Assembly (NCBI RefSeq): GCF_007713735.2
Contig: NZ_VMNW02000011.1
Span: 88,438-152,437, forward strand
From: Amycolatopsis acidicola
GTDB taxonomy: Bacteria; Actinomycetota; Actinomycetes; Mycobacteriales; Pseudonocardiaceae
DNA: 64,000 nt
Direction: 5' to 3'
Shown: positions 34,760 through 43,105 of the stretch, piece after piece
How the letters are laid out: every line of letters begins with the position of its first letter
How positions within the stretch are numbered: the stretch's first letter is position 1
Translations under genes and position numbers: made by a program
The notes under the pieces: model-generated
What the model was told of the DNA's origin: nothing
Seen by the model: the letters and a program-made list of their open reading frames with translations, nothing else
Databases searched by the model: none

Positions 34760-36526
34760 GTGGGCCGGATCCTGCTGGTCTCCCGGCTGGTGCTGCGAGA
34801 CGTGCGACGGCGTCCAGTCGGGGCGCTGATCCTCCTGCTCGGCGTCGCTGTCGTCACCACTGCCCTGTCGGTCGGGTTGATCCTGAGCGGGTCGACGGAC
34901 GCGCTCTACCAGCAAACCCGCGAGCAGACCCGTGGGCCGGACGTCGTCGCCGTCTCGCCCGATGCGACCGCGGACAGCCTCGCCGCCATGACCGATTTGC
35001 GGCACGGGCCAGGCGTCGTCCGTTACGGCGGCCCGTACCCCGTCGTCGAGACCACGGCGACGGCGCACGACCAAACCGTCAACGTCATGGCCATCGGGCG
35101 CGAGACGGCACCGGCCGCGGTCGACCAACCGCTCGTGACAGCCGGTTCTTGGGTGCGCGCGGGCGGCGTGGTGGTCGAACGGGGTTTCGCCAACGCGGTG
35201 GGTGTCCACACTGGAGACAGCATTTCCGTGGCGGGTAAGGACTTTCTCGTCGCCGGTCTCGCCGTGACAGCGGCAACCCCTGTGTATCCGGGAGGTTTGC
35301 AGTCGGGCGACGGCGGACCGACCGAGCACAGCGCCGGACGGGTCTGGCTGACCGAAGACGACGTGCGGTCCTTGCTGGTGCCGCAGACGTCCTACCTCGC
35401 GAACATCGCGCTGGCCGATCCGGCGGCCACCACGGAGTTCACGCGGTCCTACCGTTCCGCCGAAGTCCCGGTGCACTTCTTCAAATGGCAGTTCATCGCC
35501 GACGCCGACGCGCTCGTCATCCGCACCACCGAGCCGTCCTTGGTCGTCGGCAGCTGGTTGCTGGCCGTGCTCGCGGTCTGCTGCGTCGCCGGACTGGTGG
35601 CAGGACGCACGGCGGCCCAGGTCCGGCGGGTCGGCTTGCTCAAGGCCGTCGGCGCCGGGCCGGGACTGGTGGCCGCCGTGGTGCTGGCCGAATACGTGGT
35701 TTTCGCGCTGGCGGCGGATGTGCTCGGGCTGGCGGCCGGTTGGTTCCTGTCCCGGACGCTCAGCGATCCGAGTTCCGGCATGGTGGACAGCGCGCCGCCG
35801 CTCGGCGTCGGCACCGTGGTGACCGTGACAATCCTGGCCGTGGCGATGGCTGTCGTCGCGACGCTCGGCCCTACGCTGCGCGCCGCACGCACCAGCACAG
35901 TCGACGCATTGGCCGCGGCGCCCCAACGCCCGCCGGAGCACCGCGCCGCGCGCATGCCGAAGTCCTTCGGGCTGCCGACGTCGTTCCTCCTCGGGCTACG
36001 TCTGATCGCACGACGTCCGGGGCACGCGATGCGCAGCGCGGCCGGCGTAGCAACAACTTCCACGACTCTCGTCGCCTTGGTCTGTCTCGACGCCCAGCCC
36101 TCGCACGGCTACGACCTCGGCCCGACCGTCCTGACCAATCTGCGCGAACAGGTCGGCAGCCGGGTGCTGTTGATCATCACGGTCGCCATGATCGGGCTGG
36201 CGGCCGTGAACATCGTCGTGACCACCTGGAGCACCGCGCAGGACGCCCGGCATTCGCTGGCCGTCGCCCGCACGCTCGGCGCGACTCCGGCGCAGGTCAC
36301 CGGCGGACTGTGCGTGGCGCAACTACTGCCCGCGCTGCCCGGCGCGCTGCTCGGTATCCCGGTCGGATTGGCTCTGTTCGGCCTTTTCAGCGCGGACAAC
36401 GCCGTGTGGCCGGCACCGGTGTGGCTGTTCGTCGCGGCGTTGGGCACGCTGGCCGGCGTCGCGGCGTGCACGGCGATTCCGGCCCGGCTCGAGGCGCGCC
36501 GACCAGTGGCGGATGTGTTGGTGTAA
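34760..36526 (+). CDS. FtsX/MacB-type ABC permease
   Basis: 588 residues, GTG at 34760. An N-terminal helix is followed by a large extracellular domain (about 45-250). Helices come in two FtsX sets: SWLLAVLAVCCVAGLVAGRT, AAVVLAEYVVFALAADVLGL and VVTVTILAVAMAVVATLGPT, then a second set near the C-terminus (LLIITVAMIGLAAVNIVVTT, ALPGALLGIPVGLALFGLFS, WLFVAALGTLAGVAACTAIP). It works with the upstream ATPase. In context with PadR, it is a candidate resistance or envelope-stress transporter. Confidence 0.92.
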   Translation: MGRILLVSRLVLRDVRRRPVGALILLLGVAVVTTALSVGLILSGSTDALYQQTREQTRGPDVVAVSPDATADSLAAMTDLRHGPGVVRYGGPYPVVETTATAHDQTVNVMAIGRETAPAAVDQPLVTAGSWVRAGGVVVERGFANAVGVHTGDSISVAGKDFLVAGLAVTAATPVYPGGLQSGDGGPTEHSAGRVWLTEDDVRSLLVPQTSYLANIALADPAATTEFTRSYRSAEVPVHFFKWQFIADADALVIRTTEPSLVVGSWLLAVLAVCCVAGLVAGRTAAQVRRVGLLKAVGAGPGLVAAVVLAEYVVFALAADVLGLAAGWFLSRTLSDPSSGMVDSAPPLGVGTVVTVTILAVAMAVVATLGPTLRAARTSTVDALAAAPQRPPEHRAARMPKSFGLPTSFLLGLRLIARRPGHAMRSAAGVATTSTTLVALVCLDAQPSHGYDLGPTVLTNLREQVGSRVLLIITVAMIGLAAVNIVVTTWSTAQDARHSLAVARTLGATPAQVTGGLCVAQLLPALPGALLGIPVGLALFGLFSADNAVWPAPVWLFVAALGTLAGVAACTAIPARLEARRPVADVLV

Positions 36527-36533
36527 AAGGGCT

Positions 36534-37430
36534 TTACGGCCGCAACGCGCCTTTCAACGCGGTGAGCCTGGCGCGCAGGAATGCGCGCGACACCCGCGCT
36601 TTCGGCTGCATACCGTCGAAACCGTGGTATGCCCCGGGAATCTCCAACAGCTCGCAGGGCACTCCGGCTTCGACGAGGCGTTTCGCGTAGGCCACGTCCT
36701 CGTCGTAGAAGAGGTCGTTCGTGCCGACGCCCAGCCACGCGGGCGGCAGTCCGGTAAGGTCGTCGTACCGCGCGGGCGCCGCGAGCGGTGACACGTCGGC
36801 CTCGCCGGGACGGTGCGTCGGGCCGAGGTAGCAGCGCCAGCCGAACTCGTTCGCCCGGGTGCCCCAAATCCGCAGGCTGCGGTCGTCCACGTCGGTGCGC
36901 AGCGTGGTGCGGTCGTCGATCATCGGGTAGGACAGCAGTTGGAAGACCGGGCGTAGTTCGCCGCGTTCCCTTGCCAGCAAAGCCAACCCCGCCGCCAGCC
37001 CGCCGCCCGCACTGCCACCGCCGAGCGCTATGCGCGTCGAGTCCACATCGGACTGATCGGCCAGCCAGGCCAGGCCCGCGTAGCAGTCGTCCAGCGGCAC
37101 CGGGAACGGATTCTCCGGAGCGACGCGGTATTCGACCGCGGCGACCACGATGCCGAGTTCCGCGGAGGCTTGACGGCAGAACCCGTCGTCCTGCCAGGCG
37201 GAGTCCATCACCATGCCGCCGCCGTGCAGCCACAACAACGCCGGTTTGCGCTCGTTCCCGCCGGGACGGAACACGCGCACCTTCACCGGGCCGGCTCGCT
37301 CCACGACCACACCCGCGCCGCGCGTGGACCGCTCTTCCAGCCTGCGCACGACTTTCAGCGTGCGTGGCCCGAGCGGCAGCCTCGGCAGGAACCGCGCGCC
37401 GCGGAGATCGGGGTGGAATGTCGTCGGCAT
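36534..37430 (-). CDS. Alpha/beta-hydrolase of the hormone-sensitive lipase family
   Basis: 298 residues, ATG at 37430 with GGGAGGGG. Family IV lipase features: the HGGG oxyanion motif (LLWLHGGGMVMDS), the nucleophile elbow GGGSAGGGLAAGL (Ser), Asp in GTNDLFYDEDVAYA and His in GAYHGFDGM. Likely hydrolyses short- to medium-chain esters in the cytoplasm. It ends 7 nt from the convergent FtsX gene. Confidence 0.92.
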   Translation of the reverse strand: MPTTFHPDLRGARFLPRLPLGPRTLKVVRRLEERSTRGAGVVVERAGPVKVRVFRPGGNERKPALLWLHGGGMVMDSAWQDDGFCRQASAELGIVVAAVEYRVAPENPFPVPLDDCYAGLAWLADQSDVDSTRIALGGGSAGGGLAAGLALLARERGELRPVFQLLSYPMIDDRTTLRTDVDDRSLRIWGTRANEFGWRCYLGPTHRPGEADVSPLAAPARYDDLTGLPPAWLGVGTNDLFYDEDVAYAKRLVEAGVPCELLEIPGAYHGFDGMQPKARVSRAFLRARLTALKGALRP

Positions 37431-37519
37431 GGCCCCTCCCGTGATCGCCTGATGTTCGCGTGACGGGGTGGGGACGCGCAAGTGCCGGCGCGCGGGAGTC
37501 GCCCGCGCGCCGGCAGCCC

Positions 37520-38109
37520 TCAGGCGAGGTTCGCGTAAACGACGATGTTGTCCACGTAGCTGTGTTCGGCGTGGTCGAACACCCCACCGCAGGTGATCAG
37601 GCGGAGCTGGGGTTTGTCGGAGTTGCCGTACACGGCGTCGGTGGGGAACTGGTCCTTCGGCACCTGGACCTTGTGGTCCACGACGAATTTCAGTTCCTTG
37701 CCGTCGCTGCGGGTCACCTGGATCTCGTCGCCGGCGGCGAGATCCTTCAGGCGGTAGAAGATCCCTCCTGATGGTTGCCGTCGACGTGCCCGAGGATGAC
37801 CGCGGGCCCGACGTCACCCGGCACAGGCGACAGCCGGTACCAGGCGGCCTGCATCGGCTGGGTCACCGGCGGGACGGCGATCTGGCCGTCTTTGGTGACC
37901 GCCACCGGAACCAGTGAAGACTCGGCGCTGATCTTGGGGATCCGCACCTCGGTCGGCTGCAGCTGGTTGTACGGCTTGGTGACCGAGACCGAGGTGGCGG
38001 GCGCCGCCGCTTCGGTGGCGTTGCCGCCACTGCCGCATCCGGTCAGCGCCAGGGTGAGCAGCAGGGCGGCCGCGACGGCGCGACCACCCTGCCGGAAAAG
38101 GTTGCCCAT
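37520..38109 (-). pseudogene. Class E/F sortase interrupted by a frameshift
   Basis: The N-terminal part begins with a lipoprotein/Sec-like signal (MGNLFRQGGRAVAAALLLTL, TGCGSGG) and continues through VRIPKISAESSLVPVAV, the membrane-proximal region and VILGHVDGNHQEG with the catalytic His. One base is missing in a G-run at about 37768, giving a premature stop. The other frame continues IFYRLKDLAAGDEIQVTRSD to RLITCGGVFD with the catalytic Cys, ending NIVVYANLA. The residue nine after Cys, where I expect the Arg of this class, reads His. A sequencing error in the homopolymer is also possible. Confidence 0.75.
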
Positions 38110-38114
38110 CCGGT

Positions 38115-38840
38115 TCAGCCCTGCGCGAGGCCGCCGAAGCCGGTCTCCACCCCGGTCTTGGGGGCGAAGCTGACCTGCGCGTCGCCACCGTTGCTGCTCT
38201 GCCAGTCCCCGGAGCTCTCGGAACCGGGCACCGGGGCGATCGAGCCGCTGCCGGCGCCACCACCCTGCGGTCCCGCGCAGGTCCAGTCGCCGGCGATGTC
38301 GTTGTCGGCGAAGGTCTTGCCGTCGTGCAGCTGGACGAGGAAGTCCCAGTAGCGGCCGTCCTGGACCTCCTGGTACGGGCCGTCGACCACGTCGAAGTCC
38401 GGCGAGGTGAGCCCGGTCGGCTCGCCAGCGGCGCACGAGATGATCACCATGCCGTAGCCGTCTTCGAGGTCCACGCCCCAGCCCTGGTTGTCCTCGTACG
38501 GCGGCTCTTCGGGTGTGGTCGTCTCGTCGGGCGAGCTGGTGTCCGAGGGCTTGCTCGACTCCGTCGACTGAGCCGACGTGGTGTCCGTCGCGGACGGCGC
38601 GCTGTCCGTGCTCGACGGCTCGGTGTTCTCCGTGCTCTGGGGCGAGTCGGAGGTGGTGGTCGTCTCCGGTGCCGCCGAACTGCTCGTTGTCTCCGGCACG
38701 GCGGAGGAGGTGGTCGTCGCGACATCCGTGTCGTCGGCGATGGCGGCAGGCGCCGCCGCCAGTGTGATCAAGGCGCCGGCCACCAACGTGGCCGCGATAC
38801 GCCCCCAAGGCTTACGCAAGATCTGCTCCAGAATCGTCAA
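38115..38840 (-). CDS. Secreted Ser/Thr-rich protein, probable sortase-linked surface protein
   Basis: 241 residues with a signal peptide (about 1-36, ending AAAPAAIADD). A low-complexity Ser/Thr/Glu region (about 37-110) is followed by a globular part (EDNQGWGVDLEDGYGMVIIS ... GRYWDFLVQLHDGKTFADND) with two Cys. The C-terminus FAPKTGVETGFGGLAQG resembles the PxGGVxTGxGG tails of proteins encoded beside actinobacterial class E/F sortases. The sortase gene lies only 5 nt downstream. No C-terminal membrane helix is present, so classical LPxTG anchoring is unlikely. Confidence 0.8.
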   Translation of the reverse strand: MTILEQILRKPWGRIAATLVAGALITLAAAPAAIADDTDVATTTSSAVPETTSSSAAPETTTTSDSPQSTENTEPSSTDSAPSATDTTSAQSTESSKPSDTSSPDETTTPEEPPYEDNQGWGVDLEDGYGMVIISCAAGEPTGLTSPDFDVVDGPYQEVQDGRYWDFLVQLHDGKTFADNDIAGDWTCAGPQGGGAGSGSIAPVPGSESSGDWQSSNGGDAQVSFAPKTGVETGFGGLAQG

Positions 38841-39160
38841 GACGCCCGATGCCCCCGCAATCGGAACGCAAACCGGTCACCACACTTTTGGGTGAACGAG
38901 GTGATCTTGCCGCAAAGGAGACACACAGCACCAACACAGAATCGGGTGATAAAAAGCACCCTGGAATGCCGTAACGTTTTTGCCGATTCGACGATCATCG
39001 TGTTTTTCGGCTGCGTTCTGATGGAAATTTACCAGACATACGCGGGATATGTCACTCCGAGGCGAATGGCGGCATGCGCTGATGTCGTTACCGGAGCACC
39101 TTGGACGCGGCGTCGGAGCGGGGGTGGTCTACTGGAGGACGTGATCCCGAGGCCGCGCTC
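38841..39160. other. Gene-free AT-richer interval
   Basis: 320 bases upstream of the Ser/Thr-rich gene. Noticeably lower GC than the surroundings at 38920-39070, with runs such as GATAAAAAG and TTTTTCGG. I see no gene, tRNA or clear palindrome; it probably holds the promoter of the secreted-protein/sortase pair. Confidence 0.5.
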
Positions 39161-39760
39161 ATGAGCCCAAGCCAGCCGGGTCGCGGGTTCGTCCGCAGCA
39201 TTCGCCTGGTGCCGGACAGTGACACGGGGCGGTACCCGTTCACGCTGCCCGTCGTCCGGCACCTTGGACACGGCGCGGACTCGAACTGCCGCCCGGGGTG
39301 ACGTTTCTCTTCGGAGACAACGGTTCCCCTCGTCGAAGCGATCGCCGTCGCGGCAGGCTTCCGGCTCGCAATCGTTCCGGTTCGCGAGGCGCCCCACCGA
39401 ATCCAGCCTCGGCGACCACCTCATCCTGCGTTGGGGGATCACCAAACCCCGCACGGGATTCTTCCTCCGCGCCGAGTCGTATTACAACGTCGCCTCCGAA
39501 TCGAACGCCTCGACGAAGACGCCCGGTCGCCACCGCTACTGCCGGCCTACGGTGGCGTCTCACCCCACGAACGTTCCCACGGACAGTCCTTTTTGGACCT
39601 GGCCCTGCTCGCCACGCCGGACGCCCACATCCCGCAAATCGACGACACCGGCGACATCACCCCCGTCGACTACGACAACGCCGAACCCGTCACCCTCACC
39701 CGCGGCTTCCTGGCCAACCCGGAGAACTACCTACGCCACCTACTCACCGACCGAGCTCCC
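39161..39760 (+). pseudogene. Decayed AAA-family ATPase (predicted ABC-like ATPase, COG3910 type)
   Basis: Pieces of one protein occur in successive frames. MSPSQPGRGFVRSIRLVPDS (39161) is followed by VTFLFGDNG, a P-loop cut off before GKS. RPTESSLGDHLILRWGITKP and GFFLRAESYYNVAS come next, then ERLDEDARSPPLLPAYGG and SHGQSFLDLALLATPDAHIP. The last piece is the C-terminal tail GDITPVDYDNAEPVTLTRGF. At least three frameshifts are present, and the Walker B region between SFLDL and the tail is deleted. Not functional. Confidence 0.85.
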
Positions 39761-39823
39761 GGGCTCGTCGGCGCTCCGGCGTCGACGAGCCTGGACGTGC
39801 TGCGCGGGCTAGGCACACGACAA

Positions 39824-39863
39824 ACGCCCCGCTGGCCTGTCTTCCCAGGTCATCGGGGCGTTT
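39824..39863 (+). terminator. Hairpin near the end of the decayed ATPase
   Basis: ACGCCCCG ... CGGGGCGT stem with an inner CCTG/CAGG pairing, followed by TTTCGTG. It may end the former ATPase gene and sits just beyond the 3' end of tRNA-Tyr, so it can also act in the other direction. Confidence 0.5.
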
Positions 39864-39872
39864 CGTGTGGTG

Positions 39873-39954
39873 TGGCGGGTAGAGGATTCGAACCTCTGAA
39901 GGCAGTGCCGTCTGATTTACAGTCAGATCCCTTTGGCCGCTCGGGCAACCCGCC
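39873..39954 (-). tRNA. tRNA-Tyr (anticodon GTA)
   Basis: 82-nt class II tRNA with a long variable arm. Acceptor GGCGGGT with ACCCGCC, anticodon arm TCTGA-CTGTAAA-TCAGA, T-loop GTTCGAATC. Confidence 0.96.
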
Positions 39955-40079
39955 GTGACTGGGCGAACCAGCCGTGCAAGAGAGTACCCAACGTCCTGGC
40001 GGCGGCGGCAACCGGGTTGGCGCAGGGCTATAGGGTGTGTGGCCTACCCGACAGATCCGCGACCAAGAGGTGGGGAGAC

Positions 40080-40571
40080 GTGGCCGATCCGTCATTCGAC
40101 GTGGTGAGCAAGGTCGATCGCCAGGAGGTGGACAACGCGCTGAACCAGGCATCGAAGGAGCTGTCCACGCGCTTCGACTTCCGGGGCGTCAACGCGAAGG
40201 TCGAGTGGGCCGGCGAGGAGGCCATCGCGATCGAGGCGGAGACCGAGGAGCGGGCGCTGGCGGCGGTCGAGGTCTTCAAGGAGAAGCTGATCAAGCGCGG
40301 CATCTCGCTCAAGGCGTTCGAGGCCGGTGAGCCCGCCGTGTCCGGGAAGATCTACAAGATCAACGGCAAGATCATCCAGGGCATCGCGTCGGACAAGGCC
40401 AAGCAGATCGCCAAATACATCCGCGACGAGGGCCCCAAGGGCGTCCAGGCCCAGATCCAGGGCGACCAGCTGCGTGTCTCGGGCAAGAAGAAGGATCACC
40501 TGCAGGACGTGATCGCGCTGCTCAAGAACAAGGACTTCGAGATCGCGCTGCAGTTCACCAACTACCGCTGA
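40080..40571 (+). CDS. YajQ-family cyclic-nucleotide/RNA-binding protein (UPF0234)
   Basis: 163 residues from a GTG at 40080 with TGGGGAG upstream; the full family length. Starts [20 protein letters not shown], contains the [15 protein letters not shown] strand, [17 protein letters not shown] and the ending [14 protein letters not shown]. YajQ proteins have two ferredoxin-like domains and bind nucleotides; some bind c-di-GMP, but the actinobacterial function is not settled. Single gene followed by a hairpin. Confidence 0.96.
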   Translation: MADPSFDVVSKVDRQEVDNALNQASKELSTRFDFRGVNAKVEWAGEEAIAIEAETEERALAAVEVFKEKLIKRGISLKAFEAGEPAVSGKIYKINGKIIQGIASDKAKQIAKYIRDEGPKGVQAQIQGDQLRVSGKKKDHLQDVIALLKNKDFEIALQFTNYR

Positions 40572-40578
40572 CGCACTG

Positions 40579-40608
40579 GCCCTGACCTGCTGATTCGCAG
40601 GTCAGGGC
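40579..40608 (+). terminator. Hairpin after the YajQ-family gene
   Basis: GCCCTGACCTGC (40579-40590) pairs with GCAGGTCAGGGC (40597-40608) around a 6-nt loop. No T-tract follows. Confidence 0.65.
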
Positions 40609-40729
40609 GTGCCGTCACGCCTTCCTCCCCGCCGACCACGGCCTCCACCGACACCGAACTCGTCAGCCGACGGAGTTGGCTACTGCGTGGTGTAATGCGA
40701 ACACTCGACGTGAGCGAAGGGTGTGGTCG

Positions 40730-41860
40730 ATGCGCCGCGGTGTTGTGCTGGTCACAGTGTTCCTCCTGGTCATGGGCCTCGTGGCGCCCGCGCAAGCCGC
40801 CACGGGGCAGCGGCTCACGGTGGGCTCCTACCCCCGCCTCGTCCGGCTCGAGCACGGCGCGTACCGGGGCCACATCGTCGCCGCGGTCAACAGCTGGGAC
40901 GCGGGCGGGCCGTTCGTGCCGATCTACGACAGCACCGACGAGGGCGGCTCCTTCCGCAAGATCGGCGAGATCCGCGACCCCGAGGACCCCAACGGCGAGT
41001 GCTGCGGCACGCTCTACGAACTCCCCCAGCGCCTGGGCTCGCTGCGCGCGGGCACGCTGATCTGGGCGGCCAGCTACGGCCAGGCCGCGGGCGCCGACCG
41101 CAGGATGGCGATCAAGCTCTGGGCCAGCCGCGACGGCGGGCGCCACTGGTCCTTCCTGTCCGAGGCGGCCCGCTCCCACAACCACGACGGCGTGTGGGAG
41201 CCCGAGCTGATCATGGACGCGGGCGGCACCCTCTGGCTCCACTTCGGCGACGAGACCGAGGCACCCCGCTTCGCCCAGGTGCTCAACCGGGTCGGGTCGA
41301 CGGACGGAACCAACTGGGGCACCAAACAACTCACCCTCGCGATCCCGCCGGACCGCGTCCGTCCCGGCATGCCGATCGTGCGCAAGCTCCCCGACGGGCG
41401 CTACTACTTCGGCTACGAACTGTGCAATTACGGCGACCAGTACTGCGACCCGTACTACAAGATCTCCCCGGACGGCGCGAACTACGGCGACCCCGGTAGC
41501 GCCGGAACGCGCGTCACCACCGCCAGTGGCGCCTACTTCCAGCATGCGCAGACGGTCAGCCTCTTCCCCGGTGGCCCGAACGGGACACGGCTGCTGATGG
41601 TGGGCCAGCTCTACACCACGCACAAGGGAAAAATGTTGCCGGGCAACGGTCAGGTGCTGCTCGCCAACGACAACGCCGGCGCGGGCAACTGGTACGAGGT
41701 GCCCGCACCGGTCAAGGTTCCGGGCGCCTACAACAACTTCTGCCCCAACTACAGTTCCACGCTGCTCCCCGTGGACGGCGGCCGGAACGTGCTGGAGATC
41801 GCCGCGGACTACGAGAACGGCGTGTGCACGACCTACTTCGGCAAGGGCCCGTCGTCCTGA
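40730..41860 (+). CDS. Secreted sialidase-like/BNR-repeat glycoside hydrolase family protein
   Basis: 376 residues with a clear signal peptide (MRRGVVLVTVFLLVMGLVAP, cleavage after AQA). BNR-like Asp boxes are visible (STDEGGSFRKIGEIRD, ASRDGGRHWSFLSE), as expected of six-bladed propeller sialidases or related exo-glycosidases. Other segments include NHDGVWEPELIMDAGGTLWL and YYFGYELCNYGDQYCDPYYK. Six or more Cys suggest extracellular disulfides. The exact substrate cannot be assigned. Convergent with the DsbA-like gene, whose stop overlaps or abuts its end. Confidence 0.85.
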   Translation: MRRGVVLVTVFLLVMGLVAPAQAATGQRLTVGSYPRLVRLEHGAYRGHIVAAVNSWDAGGPFVPIYDSTDEGGSFRKIGEIRDPEDPNGECCGTLYELPQRLGSLRAGTLIWAASYGQAAGADRRMAIKLWASRDGGRHWSFLSEAARSHNHDGVWEPELIMDAGGTLWLHFGDETEAPRFAQVLNRVGSTDGTNWGTKQLTLAIPPDRVRPGMPIVRKLPDGRYYFGYELCNYGDQYCDPYYKISPDGANYGDPGSAGTRVTTASGAYFQHAQTVSLFPGGPNGTRLLMVGQLYTTHKGKMLPGNGQVLLANDNAGAGNWYEVPAPVKVPGAYNNFCPNYSSTLLPVDGGRNVLEIAADYENGVCTTYFGKGPSS

Positions 41861-42483
41861 AAGGCCCGGCTCAACGCGGCGGTGAACGTCTCCACCGACT
41901 GCGCGCCGGAGACCCCGAAACGGTTGTCCAGCACGAAGAACGGCACTCCGTTCGCGCCGAGCTCGCGGGCTTCGGCCACGTCGGCGCGGACGTCGGCGGC
42001 GTAGGCGTCCGAGCGGAGCACTTCGCGCGCTTCGGCGCTGTCGAGGCCCGCTTCGGTGGCCAGCTCGACCAATGAATCCTCGTCGAACACCGACCGCTGT
42101 TCGGTGAAGTAGGCGCGGAAGAAGCGCTCTGTCGCCTCTGCCTGCAGCCCTCGCGCTTTCGCCAGGTGCAGGAGGCGGTGCGCGTCGAAGGTGTTGCCCA
42201 TGTACGTGCCTTCGAGGTGGTACTCGAGCCCGTCCTCGGCCGCGAGCCGCTCCAGCCGGTTCTCCATCGCCCGCACCTCGGCCTCGCCGGTGCCGAATTT
42301 CCGCGCCAGCTCGGGCACCTTCGGCACCTGCTCACCGCGCGGCAGCCGCGGGTCCAGTTCGAACGAGCGGTACACGACCTCGACCTCGTCGCCACGCCCG
42401 GACGCCGCCAGCGCCAGCTCGAACCGGCGTTTGCCCAGGTAGCACCACGGACAGACCACATCGGACCAGATGTCTACGCGCAC
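41833..42483 (-). CDS. DsbA-family (FrnE-like) thiol oxidoreductase
   Basis: 216 residues, GTG start at 42483. The active-site motif is CPWC in IWSDVVCPWCYLGKRRFE, and the cis-Pro loop is GVPFFVLDN. The inserted helical domain is of FrnE type (TYMGNTFDAHRLLHLAKARG). There is no signal peptide, so it is cytoplasmic. Its 3' end overlaps the convergent sialidase-like gene by 28 nt. It lies 18 nt downstream of the TetR gene, separated by a hairpin. Confidence 0.93.
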   Translation of the reverse strand: MRVDIWSDVVCPWCYLGKRRFELALAASGRGDEVEVVYRSFELDPRLPRGEQVPKVPELARKFGTGEAEVRAMENRLERLAAEDGLEYHLEGTYMGNTFDAHRLLHLAKARGLQAEATERFFRAYFTEQRSVFDEDSLVELATEAGLDSAEAREVLRSDAYAADVRADVAEARELGANGVPFFVLDNRFGVSGAQSVETFTAALSRAFQDDGPLPK

Positions 42484-42494
42484 GAACGAAACAA

Positions 42495-42511
42495 CCCCGG
42501 CTCAGCCGGGG
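42495..42511 (-). terminator. Hairpin over the tetR stop codon
   Basis: CCCCGGC-TCA-GCCGGGG; the 3-nt loop is the tetR stop codon itself. On the minus strand TTGTTTCGTT follows, so it may be a weak terminator or attenuator between tetR and the DsbA-like gene. Confidence 0.5.
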
Positions 42512-43101
42512 CTATTCCGGAGCAGGCTGGCGAACCAGTCGCCGAGCACCTGCTGCACCTCGGCGCTCACCCGCTCCGGCTCCTCGGCGTCGGCGATCAT
42601 CCTGGCCGCCTCCATCACCGCGCTCAGCGAAAGCTGCGCCAGCGTGCGCACCGGCCGCGGCGCCATCATCCCCTCTTCGATGGCCTGCTCGATCATGCCG
42701 ATCAGCAGGCCGAGGCCGTATTCCGCCTCGATCTCCCGCCACGCCGCCCAGCCGAGCACCGCGGGCGCGTCGGAGAGCGAGATCTGCCGGACCTCCTGGC
42801 GCAGGCACGCCTGCAGGAACACCCCGGTCGCACTGATCATCCCGCTCGCCACGTCCGGCGCGGCGCGCAGGGCTTCCTCCACTTCAGCGGTGATCTCCCG
42901 CTCGAGCTCCTCCACGACCGCGCGGAAGAGACCCTGCTTGTCGCTGTAATGGTGGTAGAGCGCCCCCCGCGTGACGCCGGCCGCGCGCACGATTTCGTCG
43001 GCCGGAACCGCTTGATACCCGCGCTCGGCGAACAGTTCGCGCGCGGCCGTCATCAGGGCTGTCTTGGTGCTGTTGGAGCGATCCTGCTGGGTGCGTGGCA
43101 C
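42502..43101 (-). CDS. TetR-family transcriptional regulator
   Basis: 199 residues from a GTG at 43101 (VPRTQQDRSNSTKTALMTAA). The TetR DNA-binding domain is typical: ELFAERGYQAVPADEIVRAA, GVTRGALYHHYSDKQGLFRA. The C-terminal ligand domain is all-helical. It starts 4 nt after the hydrolase stop, so both form one operon behind a strong palindrome that is very probably its operator. Confidence 0.95.
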   Translation of the reverse strand: MPRTQQDRSNSTKTALMTAARELFAERGYQAVPADEIVRAAGVTRGALYHHYSDKQGLFRAVVEELEREITAEVEEALRAAPDVASGMISATGVFLQACLRQEVRQISLSDAPAVLGWAAWREIEAEYGLGLLIGMIEQAIEEGMMAPRPVRTLAQLSLSAVMEAARMIADAEEPERVSAEVQQVLGDWFASLLRNSPG

Positions 43102-43105
43102 GCCC

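Noticed and set aside
38325..39164. 279-residue plus-strand open frame opposite the Ser/Thr-rich secreted protein
   Set aside because: Its first part is the mirror of the low-complexity gene and the rest runs through the AT-richer spacer; no ribosome site or domain.
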